Shown in pieces: positions 7,496-14,711 of a stretch of DNA of 44,168 bases (position 1 is the stretch's first letter; every line of letters begins with the position of its first letter). The position numbers and the translations under genes were made by a program. The DNA is from Verrucomicrobiota bacterium (lineage in GTDB: Bacteria; Verrucomicrobiota; Verrucomicrobiia; Palsa-1439): positions 1 through 44,168 of the forward strand of contig PLZV01000055.1 of the NCBI GenBank assembly GCA_003152315.1, given 5' to 3'. The notes beneath the pieces were generated by a model that did not search any database, was not told where the DNA came from, and saw nothing but the letters and a program-made list of their open reading frames with translations.

Positions 7496-9754
7496 ATGAT
7501 GACTGCATTACGGGTTTTCGTCTCTTCTTCACTTCGAACCAAGCGCATGTTTTTGTTTCTGGCTGCCAACGGCCTGTTGCTCCTCGGATCACTCGGCGGC
7601 GGAGTGCCCACGGCGAATGGCCAAACCTTGTCACTCATCTGGAGCGACGAGTTCAACAGCGCCACCAGTTCCAATGTCGATAACACCAAGTGGGTGTTCG
7701 AAAGCGGTAACAACGGCGGCTGGGGCAACGGCGAACAGGAGTTTTATACCGACCGCACCAATAACGCTTGCGTCGCGAATGGTTTACTCCACATGCGAGC
7801 CCTGAACGAGAATACCAATGGATTCCATTTCACGTCCGTCCGCATGAAGACCGAGACCAAGTTCTGGTTTACGTATGGGCGCGTCGAGTGGCGCGCCAAA
7901 CTACCCTCCGGCGTGGGCATGTGGCCGGCGCTATGGATGATGGGAACGAACATTGACAATATAGGCTGGCCGGGATGCGGGGAAATCGATGTGGTGGAGA
8001 ATAATGGCACACCCACTTTCAACCAGGGAAGCATCCACAACGGAGGGACCCTCGGTGATCAGACCGCAGTATTCACGAGTTTCGTCGGAGGTAATATCAC
8101 CAACTTTCATGTCTATGATCTCGATTGGTCGTCCAACTCGATCGCGTGGTCTGTCGATGGCGTGGTTTTTGAAACCCGAAACAATTGGACCAGTTCCACA
8201 GGGAACCCTTATCCATTCCCCTATAACCGGCCGTTTTTTCTGCTCATGAACTTCGCTACTGGCGGTAGTTACGCTGGCAATCCGTCTACCAACGCCATCG
8301 CTGCCACATTGCCCCAGGAAATGCAGATCGATTACGTCCGTGTCTATAGCATCCTTCCGCCTTCGGTGCCGCCGTCAACGCCCACGGGATTGACGGCGAC
8401 CCCGGGTGGCACGTCCATCTCGCTGAATTGGAACGCAGCGAACAATGCCACCAGCTACTACGTGGAGCGGTCGCTGGTCAGCGGCGGACCTTATACCACC
8501 AACAGTAATCCCACGGCGACCAGCTATTCCGACACTGGGCTCACCAACTGTACGACGTACTACTATGTGGTCTCTGCCGTGAATAACATTGGCGAGAGCA
8601 CGAATTCCAGTGAGGCCGCTGCTACGGTGGTGGGTTCCAACTATCTTGCGGTGAACTCAGGTGGCGGCGCGGTCGGTCAGTTCGTCGCCGATACGAACTT
8701 CTCTGGTGGGACCGTAGCTTCGCCGTCGGTTGCGACGATCAACACCTCCGGTGTGACAAATCCCGCGCCGCAGGGGGTTTACCAAACAGAGCGCTATGGT
8801 CCCATGACGTATACCTTCGGTGGCCTCACCCCGGGCGTCGCCTACAAGGTACGGTTGCACTGGGCAGAGATCTACTTTAATGCCGCCAATAGCCGGAAGT
8901 TCAACGTCACCATCAACGGCACACAGGTCCTGACCAATTTTGATATTTTCTCGGCGTCGGGCGGGATGAACATTGCGACGATTCGGGAATACACAGTCAC
9001 ACCGGTCGCCAACCAGATCATCATTGTCTACTCGAACGGCAATGCGGACCAGGCTAAAATCGACGGTACGGAAATCATCCTACTGCCGCCTGCGGCGCCG
9101 ACCGGTTTGACCGCAACTGGAGGAACCGCACAAGTGGCCTTGAACTGGGCACCTGTACCCTCCGTCACCGGCTACAACGTCAAACAGTCGTTGAGCAACG
9201 TTGGACCCTATACGAACGTGATCAGCGGGATAGCGACCACTAACTACACGGATACGGGCCTGGCGAGCGGGACAACGTATTATTACGTGGTCTCGGCTGT
9301 CGCAGTCGGATGCAATGAAAGCACCAACTCCGCCCAGGCCAGCGCGACGACGGCGACATCCGCCCTGTCATACTCCCAGTGGCAACTCCAATACTTCACC
9401 TGTACCAACTGCCCACAAGCTGACCCGGCGTTTGATGCCGATGGTACCGGACAGAATAACCAATTTAAGTTTGTCACCGGTCTCGATCCGACGAACCCGT
9501 CCTCGGTGTTCGCGCTGACGATCGCGAGCGTGACCGGGCAACCGACCCACGTCAACCTGATGTTCAATCCGGTGGCCAGTGGGCGGACCTACACGCCGCA
9601 ATTCAAAACCGACATGGTCAGTGGCGTTTGGACGCAACTGACGGGTTACGCCGGACCGGTGATCATCGGCAATCAGGGCACGATTACCGACCTGAATGCG
9701 GTGCTGTCGAATGAGTTTTACCGTATCGACATCAGCGCGCCAACCGCACCGTAA
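7496..9754 (+). CDS. Secreted GH16 endo-glucanase-like protein
   Basis: A 752-residue exported enzyme of glycoside hydrolase family 16, most like laminarinase-type endo-beta-1,3(4)-glucanases. Order: signal peptide (about 13-43, ends ANGQ), GH16 jelly roll (46-285), FN3 (288-378), malectin domain (about 385-528), FN3 (530-618), and a C-terminal module (620-752) shared with the GH2 protein. The catalytic motif EIDVVE gives nucleophile Glu163, Asp165 and acid/base Glu168; WPALWMMG precedes it. The frame is open back to 7172, but that part overlaps the GH2 gene and is not protein-like. ATG 7496, or 7499 next to it, gives a basic n-region and a normal signal peptide. Laminarin or mixed-linkage glucan is the family default; a galactan substrate is not excluded. 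Confidence 0.9.
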   Translation: MMTALRVFVSSSLRTKRMFLFLAANGLLLLGSLGGGVPTANGQTLSLIWSDEFNSATSSNVDNTKWVFESGNNGGWGNGEQEFYTDRTNNACVANGLLHMRALNENTNGFHFTSVRMKTETKFWFTYGRVEWRAKLPSGVGMWPALWMMGTNIDNIGWPGCGEIDVVENNGTPTFNQGSIHNGGTLGDQTAVFTSFVGGNITNFHVYDLDWSSNSIAWSVDGVVFETRNNWTSSTGNPYPFPYNRPFFLLMNFATGGSYAGNPSTNAIAATLPQEMQIDYVRVYSILPPSVPPSTPTGLTATPGGTSISLNWNAANNATSYYVERSLVSGGPYTTNSNPTATSYSDTGLTNCTTYYYVVSAVNNIGESTNSSEAAATVVGSNYLAVNSGGGAVGQFVADTNFSGGTVASPSVATINTSGVTNPAPQGVYQTERYGPMTYTFGGLTPGVAYKVRLHWAEIYFNAANSRKFNVTINGTQVLTNFDIFSASGGMNIATIREYTVTPVANQIIIVYSNGNADQAKIDGTEIILLPPAAPTGLTATGGTAQVALNWAPVPSVTGYNVKQSLSNVGPYTNVISGIATTNYTDTGLASGTTYYYVVSAVAVGCNESTNSAQASATTATSALSYSQWQLQYFTCTNCPQADPAFDADGTGQNNQFKFVTGLDPTNPSSVFALTIASVTGQPTHVNLMFNPVASGRTYTPQFKTDMVSGVWTQLTGYAGPVIIGNQGTITDLNAVLSNEFYRIDISAPTAP

Positions 9755-9844
9755 CGAAACATCGATTTCCTGTTAACGGGGGAAGAGGATGTGGTGGAAG
9801 GCTCGGACGAGGATCGGACCGGGCGCAAACATCCGGAGAAAGAT

Positions 9845-10606
9845 TCAGGAGCCTTGACGGACGCTACCCATCGTCGACGCAAGGATGTGCCGCAGGGTCT
9901 TTTCGTACGGCGTCAGGTTGTCGGCGTGTGCCAATCGATCAAACTGCGATTCGAGTTCTGCAAGGGTAGCCAGTTTCTGTTCCACATAGGACATATAGTC
10001 GGTGTCTGCTGACCCGTCTCTGACTCGCGAGGGCAGGCGCTCGCGGATCTCTTGATCAAGTTCGTCGCTGAGTTGCTGAACCGTCTTCGGATGCTGCGCC
10101 TCCCGGATCAGGTCCTGCAAATTTCCGCGGTGCTGGGAAATAAAAGCACGCACGTAAGGCGGCACTTCAGCTTCCAGCCTGAGTGGATTGCCGTTTACAG
10201 AGGGGTTGATCTCCGTAAGTGAACCTTCTGGATTCCCGACCGATTTTGTCACGAGACTGCTGGAAATCGGGGCAGCTGATTCACGCGGCTGTTCGCCAAC
10301 GTTTGCTGGTGGTGCCTGGCCATCCGGCGCGGCGAATCTGGAGAAATAGTAGGCGGCTATTTCGGCAGCGGCCTCGGGGCGGAGAAGGTGGTTCCGGATG
10401 GTGATGGTCACGAAGCTCATGTAGCCCAGAATCAGGAGCATGGCGATGAGGCAAAAAGTGCGGGTTCGGCGCAGAGATCGCCGGGCTTTCTCGAGCTGCT
10501 CGTCAATGTAATCAATGGCAACCTGCTCCGCGGGGAAAGAGAGCGTGTCCTCTTCGCCTCGGTCGGCTCCGCATCCGGTTTCGGGGCGAGCGCGGGATGA
10601 AATCAT
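9845..10606 (-). CDS. Single-TM protein of unknown function (second of pair)
   Basis: 253 residues. A charged cytoplasmic segment with a predicted helix (about 25-48, rich in Glu, Arg and Leu) leads to RRSLRRTRT, one membrane helix (about 50-70), then an extracytoplasmic part. The latter has a Pro/Ser/Asn linker (90-150) and a helical, acidic end (about 160-250). I do not recognise a family. The start overlaps the upstream gene's stop by four bases (ATGA), so the two are translationally coupled. Both share the plan of an N-terminal helix, an Arg cluster, one TM and a T-(V/I)-R-N motif just after the membrane, suggesting paralogs or complex partners. Confidence 0.75.
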   Translation of the reverse strand: MISSRARPETGCGADRGEEDTLSFPAEQVAIDYIDEQLEKARRSLRRTRTFCLIAMLLILGYMSFVTITIRNHLLRPEAAAEIAAYYFSRFAAPDGQAPPANVGEQPRESAAPISSSLVTKSVGNPEGSLTEINPSVNGNPLRLEAEVPPYVRAFISQHRGNLQDLIREAQHPKTVQQLSDELDQEIRERLPSRVRDGSADTDYMSYVEQKLATLAELESQFDRLAHADNLTPYEKTLRHILASTMGSVRQGS

Positions 10607-11319
10607 CGGGCGTCTTTCGAAGGGTTCAGGTCAGCTTGCGGGCTGTAATCCTCAAGGGGTGGCTTCGGCAGTCCTTCTTGTACGCGACTGACAAACAGAC
10701 AGGCCACCGCGCCGGCGGACAATCCGGCATGGGTGTCATTTCCCTCCCTGCCACGAATAGCGGCGAGGTCGTTGACAATCTTGTTCACGGTAGTTTGGTA
10801 CTCCGACACCGACTGCTCGCGAAAACGCCCCAGGGGCTTCTGCGGATCGTCCGCAGCACCGCAAATCTCCACGTTTGGTTTCTCCCGACCCATCATGGAG
10901 AGTGGTTCCTGCATCCGGGACGACGGCCCATGAACTTCGTCCGCTCCACCTCCGGGACGAGAGGTGTGATGGTGGGGGGCGATCGGCGCAGCCGGATCCG
11001 ATAACGGAAGCGGTCCGCAAGACGCCTGAATTCCATATTCGTCCATCTGCGGCAAGATCTGCTTGGTAATTTGGCGGGTGAGATCGGCAACAAATTCATC
11101 GTGCGTAGGGCCATCCTGGAGCAAACTTACGGCGGCATTCCTGACGGTGAGAAGGCAAACGGTCATGATGCCGATGGCACAGAGGCTTGCAACCGCGAGC
11201 CATTTGCGCCGTCGCGATCGCACCGAATTTAATTCCTCGATCTTCTTTCTAGTTTCCTGAACGCTCAAGTTGAACCGGCTCCATTCTGACACCGGAACAG
11301 CTGTCGGTGCCTCGGACAT
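10603..11319 (-). CDS. Single-TM protein of unknown function (first of pair)
   Basis: 238 residues. N-terminal helix (about 17-35), basic SRRRK, one membrane helix (about 40-60), then LLTVRN and an extracytoplasmic tail. A short helix (about 72-95) is followed by a Pro/His/Gly-rich low-complexity stretch containing HHH (about 105-150) and a helical segment (about 165-190). It is the first gene of a two-gene unit and shares its architecture with the downstream gene. No family is recognised. No good ribosome site is seen before the ATG at 11319, so the start is moderately certain. The product could anchor an envelope complex, but there is no direct evidence for any role. Confidence 0.7.
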   Translation of the reverse strand: MSEAPTAVPVSEWSRFNLSVQETRKKIEELNSVRSRRRKWLAVASLCAIGIMTVCLLTVRNAAVSLLQDGPTHDEFVADLTRQITKQILPQMDEYGIQASCGPLPLSDPAAPIAPHHHTSRPGGGADEVHGPSSRMQEPLSMMGREKPNVEICGAADDPQKPLGRFREQSVSEYQTTVNKIVNDLAAIRGREGNDTHAGLSAGAVACLFVSRVQEGLPKPPLEDYSPQADLNPSKDAR

Positions 11320-11509
11320 CCAAAAATGAGCAGCAATCTTGCCAAGCTAGCGGCTTGTGTATCTCCTTTACAGACAGAGGGTTCTCATCATGGGCCTCAT
11401 TTGGAAAGCGTGAGACGCGGGAGCTGGTCCGTCAGGGCTTCCCTCTCGTAACCGAATTGTTACCTGGTTGCCGGCAAATCCGCACAGATTGGGGCTCTTA
11501 CTACTCATC

Positions 11510-12241
11510 ATGCGATCTTCTCCAACAAAGCGCTGCGTTCGTGCGATCCTCTGTTCCTGTTTACTCCCCGTCTCGGTAGCGCTGGCAGCGGGTGACGTTT
11601 CCTTTGACTCCACTCTGCCCGCACACACTCGGTGCACCGTGGAGATAGCGATCCTTCGTCCCACCCAGTCGGCCGTGGGGATGAAGGAAGTGGAAATCCG
11701 CGCTGAAAAGATCGGCAAGATGACCGCGAAAGAACTGGAACACTACCTGCGCAAACACGTGGCGCCGATCGTGATTGGTCCGGGCGGCATACCCTACCTG
11801 TTGGATCATCAACATCTGGCGCGCGCTCTCCTGCAAGCACACGCCGGCAAGGCCCTGTATGCGGAAGTGAAGGAGAATTGGTCGAAACTTTCCGAGCTGG
11901 AGTTTTGGGCCAGGATGAAGGAGCACGATTGGGTCTACCTGCGTGATGAAACGGGGAGGCCCCTGCTCGATCCAACCGGCCTCCCGCGGACCATCGGAAC
12001 TATGCGCGACGATCCCTATCGGAGTCTGGCCTGGCTCGCGCGAGAAAAGGACGGTTATTCGCAGACCGAGAGTCCCTACGCGGATTTCCATTGGGCGGAT
12101 TTTTTTCGCGCGCGCGTCAATCTGGGAGATGGCACGAATGCCTTCGACGAGGCCACGCTGGAGGCCGTGAAGGTCGCGCATTCTCCCGAAGCGAAAGGCC
12201 TGCCCGGATACATCGCTCCCACCGACCGAACCAGCCGCTGA
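11510..12241 (+). CDS. Secreted ParB-like nuclease-fold protein (ParBc_2 type)
   Basis: 243 residues starting at ATG 11510, with a basic n-region and a signal peptide to about residue 27 (ends VALAAG). The body starts with LRPTQSAVGMKEVEIRAEKI, continues with PIVIGPGGIPYLLDHQHLARAL and ends with an FFRARV-containing region. This order matches the putative ParB-like nuclease family (ParBc_2), where the DHHH-like motif is best conserved; here it reads DHQH. The family has an unproven catalytic role and is often exported, unlike partition ParB proteins. An earlier TTG (11468) is possible but would disrupt the signal peptide. The downstream PPC gene lies on the same strand after about 100 bases. 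The family assignment rests on motif recall and was not searched. Confidence 0.75.
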   Translation: MRSSPTKRCVRAILCSCLLPVSVALAAGDVSFDSTLPAHTRCTVEIAILRPTQSAVGMKEVEIRAEKIGKMTAKELEHYLRKHVAPIVIGPGGIPYLLDHQHLARALLQAHAGKALYAEVKENWSKLSELEFWARMKEHDWVYLRDETGRPLLDPTGLPRTIGTMRDDPYRSLAWLAREKDGYSQTESPYADFHWADFFRARVNLGDGTNAFDEATLEAVKVAHSPEAKGLPGYIAPTDRTSR

Positions 12242-12344
12242 CCACCGGTAGCGAACCGTTGCTGCCAGGCGGGACAACTACTGTCTGGTTGTTTGATTGG
12301 CGCTCGGTTATTATCCGGCTTCCATCGGTATAAGGAGACATCCC

Positions 12345-12893
12345 ATGCGTCCACTGGTTCAAATCCTGGTTTTTCTGGCGATGGTGACCGTGACCACGGC
12401 CCAATCAACCCGCACGGAACTGACCAACGCCACCACGCCGGCGGAAGATTCGAAAACCAACAGCAGCGCCGTGCCGGACGTGTACGCACTGAGCGGGCAA
12501 TTTGACCGGGTTCTGGTGCTGCGGTTCAAATATCAGACCGACCTGCTGGCCGGTCTTGAGCGCATGGTGAAGGAACAAAAGATCCACAACGCCGTGATCC
12601 TGGCAGGCATTGGGTCGGTTCGCGGCTATCACTTCCACACCGTCAGCAATGGAACCTTTCCTTCCAAGAACATCTACGTGAAGAACCCGACAGGCCCCGC
12701 TGACATCGTGAGCATGAACGGCTATGTGATCGACGGCCGTGTTCACGCCCACCTCACCCTGGCCGACCCGGACAAGGCCTTCGGCGGGCACCTGGAACCT
12801 GGGACCACCGTGTTCACGTTTGCGGTTGTGACGGTTGGGATTTTCAAGGACGGGATCGATCTTAGCCGCGTCGACGACAAGAGCTACCGGTAG
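12345..12893 (+). CDS. Secreted PPC (DUF296) domain protein
   Basis: 182 residues. The signal peptide is MRPLVQILVFLAMVTVTTAQ. The PPC domain (about 45-180) carries its signature: GIGSVRGYHFH, then VHAHLTLAD, then GGHLEPGTTV. The conserved histidines in these three motifs bind a metal in bacterial members of known structure. The start is set by an AAGGAGA ribosome site seven to eight bases before ATG 12345; an upstream ATG in the same frame lacks one. PPC domains occur alone in bacteria and with AT-hooks in plants; the bacterial function is unknown. An exported version is less usual, as most stand-alone bacterial PPC proteins lack a signal peptide (family knowledge, unchecked). Confidence 0.85.
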   Translation: MRPLVQILVFLAMVTVTTAQSTRTELTNATTPAEDSKTNSSAVPDVYALSGQFDRVLVLRFKYQTDLLAGLERMVKEQKIHNAVILAGIGSVRGYHFHTVSNGTFPSKNIYVKNPTGPADIVSMNGYVIDGRVHAHLTLADPDKAFGGHLEPGTTVFTFAVVTVGIFKDGIDLSRVDDKSYR

Positions 12894-12956
12894 CCAGAAT
12901 GCGGAGATGAGGCTTGTCCTCGAAAGGCCCGGAACGGAGGCTTGGCGCCTATCGGT

Positions 12957-13130
12957 CTAGGGCAGGTTCGCGTTGACGGACGAGAGCGTGTTATTGACCT
13001 TCTTGCCAAGCCCTTTGAGAACCATGATCGCCACAACAGCGATCAAAGCCAGGATTAGGGAGTATTCCACGAGACTCTGACCGGAAGGTTTCTTTAGCCT
13101 GCGCAGGAACCTACGATACGTCTTCTTCAT
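12957..13130 (-). CDS. Flp-family type IVb pilin (copy 2)
   Basis: A 57-residue prepilin with a basic 17-residue leader (MKKTYRRFLRRLKKPSG), Gln at mature position 1, Glu at position 5 and one hydrophobic helix. It ends in the same SSVNANLP as copy 1. The mature segments agree at 36 of 40 positions; leaders differ at about ten of 17. The similarity continues for about 15 bases past the stop, as expected for a duplication. The ATG at 13130 gives the same leader length as copy 1, although no strong ribosome site precedes it. It converges with the PPC gene, 63 bases away. No tad genes are nearby. Confidence 0.9.
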   Translation of the reverse strand: MKKTYRRFLRRLKKPSGQSLVEYSLILALIAVVAIMVLKGLGKKVNNTLSSVNANLP

Positions 13131-13231
13131 TGACGTTCTAATGCAGCATCGCATGTGCCCAAGTCGTCGGTGTTGAAATTTCGCGGCGCCGAACAGGGAG
13201 AGCTTGTATCTTCGCAATAATAAGGCGAGCC

Positions 13232-13250
13232 CCATCCCGCACGGGGATGG
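13232..13250. repeat. Short perfect hairpin downstream of the pentose operon
   Basis: CCATCCC and GGGATGG form a seven-bp stem around a five-base loop, about 130 bases after the eda stop codon. No T-run follows on either strand, so it is at most a weak terminator or an RNA-end stabiliser for the pentose operon. Confidence 0.35.
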
Positions 13251-13375
13251 ATTTCTCGCAAAACTGCAGGACACTCGCTCTCACCGGCTGGCAGATTCCT
13301 TTCCAAAGTGGCAAGCCATTTGCCTCAAAGTCGGGTGAGGCGCGGAGTAACCGTTGCGGGGAGGCTGGATCCGGC

Positions 13376-14014
13376 TCAGACGCCGACGGAGGCCGCGAGC
13401 TGCACGGCTCCGGCGGTCAGGGCGCGGATGGTTGACCAATTCTTCTCCGCGATCAGTTTCCGCTCGACCATCCAGGAACCGCCGATGGCTGCGACAATCG
13501 ACAGGGTGAGATACGCGCGGGCATTGCCGGCATTGACGCCGCCCAGCGGGATGAATTTTATCCCGGTGTGCGCATACGGTCCGGCCAGCGCCTGGAGCAT
13601 CTTCACGCCACCGGCCGCTTCGGCGGGGAAGAACTTCTGGAGCTTGCAGCCCAGCGCCAGCCCGTGCTCGACGTCGGAGGGCGTCATGACACCTGGCACG
13701 AACGGCAGTTTCAATGCGAGGGATTTCTTTACGACCACCTCATTCAATCCCGGCGCGACGGCGAATTGTGCGCCGGCATCGATGGCGCGCTGTAATTGGT
13801 CCGTGTCCAGGATCGTGCCGGCGCCCACCAGCATTTTGGGAAACGCTTTGCGAACGTTGCGGATGGACTGCTCGGCGGCGGGCGTGCGGAAGGTGATCTC
13901 CATGACGTTGAGGCCGCCCGCGAGGAGCGCCTCGGCGAGCGGGACGGCGTCTTCCGCGCGGTCAATGACCACGACGGGCACGACTCGCACTTTTGAAATG
14001 CGTTCCATCGTCAC
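13376..14014 (-). CDS. eda: KDPG/KHG-type aldolase
   Basis: 212 residues, the usual length of class I 2-dehydro-3-deoxy-phosphogluconate aldolases (Entner-Doudoroff; also 4-hydroxy-2-oxoglutarate aldolase). Key residues are in place: Glu39 and Arg43 in MEITFRT and the Schiff-base Lys127 in LQKFFPAE, with GAGT and PLGG phosphate-binding loops. It splits KDPG into pyruvate and glyceraldehyde 3-phosphate. Its ATG overlaps the stop of araD (ATGA), so it is translationally coupled as the last gene of the pentose operon. That place is unexpected, since arabinose isomerase-pathway intermediates are not its substrates. It may serve a second sugar or sugar acid handled by the neighbouring dehydrogenase. 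A second ATG (14008) is a possible start. Confidence 0.9.
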   Translation of the reverse strand: MTMERISKVRVVPVVVIDRAEDAVPLAEALLAGGLNVMEITFRTPAAEQSIRNVRKAFPKMLVGAGTILDTDQLQRAIDAGAQFAVAPGLNEVVVKKSLALKLPFVPGVMTPSDVEHGLALGCKLQKFFPAEAAGGVKMLQALAGPYAHTGIKFIPLGGVNAGNARAYLTLSIVAAIGGSWMVERKLIAEKNWSTIRALTAGAVQLAASVGV

Positions 14015-14709
14015 TCTTTCTTCTGGCCATAGTATGCGCGCGGACCGTGTTTGCGCAGAAAATGTTTATCGAGCAGCGCGTCGGGCATTGGTTTGGTCGA
14101 CGATTTCGCGCGCAACGTCTCGGACGCCAGGCGCGCCAGATGTTCGAGGACGACGGCGTTTTCGACCGCTTTCTCAACCGTCGCGCCCCACGCAAACGGC
14201 GCGTGGCAGGCCACCAACGTGCCGGGAAAATGCAACGGATTGCGCTTTTTGAACTGCTCGACGATGACATGCCCGGTGTTCGCTTCGTAGTCGCTTTTGA
14301 TTTCTTGCGTGGTCAGCAAGCGGGTGCAGGGGACCGGCCCGTGGAAATAATCCGCGTGCGTCGTGCCGAACGCCGGGATTTCGCGTCTGGCCTGCGCCCA
14401 GGCGGTGGCGTAGAGACTGTGGGTATGCGCGATGCCGCCGATTTCCTGGAACGCGCGATACAGGATCAAATGCGTCGGGGTGTCGGAACTCGGTTTGAGA
14501 TCGCCTGCCACGACCTCGCCGGTGGTCAGCGACACCACCACCATGTGCTCCGGCCGCATTCCGTCGTAGGGCACCCCGGACGGCTTGATCACGAGGTTGC
14601 CGCTGGCACGGTCCACGCCGCTGACGTTGCCCCAGGTCTGGATGACCAGACCGGCGGCGACCAGTTGCAGGTTAGCCTCGCAAACTTGCTTTTTCAATTC
14701 TTCGAGCAT
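14011..14709 (-). CDS. araD: L-ribulose-5-phosphate 4-epimerase
   Basis: 232 residues, a class II aldolase/AraD fold protein converting L-ribulose 5-phosphate to D-xylulose 5-phosphate. Zinc ligands are recognisable at His95 and His97 (GGIAHTHSLY) and His169 (VACHAPFAWG), with Asp76 in the position of the catalytic aspartate of the Escherichia coli enzyme. The ATG at 14709 is chosen because AAGGA lies about eight bases upstream and the alignment begins there. The longer reading frame to 14778 runs into araB. It starts two bases after the araB stop and overlaps eda by four bases. It is the convergence point of the arabinose branch with xylose catabolism. Confidence 0.95.
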   Translation of the reverse strand: MLEELKKQVCEANLQLVAAGLVIQTWGNVSGVDRASGNLVIKPSGVPYDGMRPEHMVVVSLTTGEVVAGDLKPSSDTPTHLILYRAFQEIGGIAHTHSLYATAWAQARREIPAFGTTHADYFHGPVPCTRLLTTQEIKSDYEANTGHVIVEQFKKRNPLHFPGTLVACHAPFAWGATVEKAVENAVVLEHLARLASETLRAKSSTKPMPDALLDKHFLRKHGPRAYYGQKKE

Positions 14710-14711
14710 TA

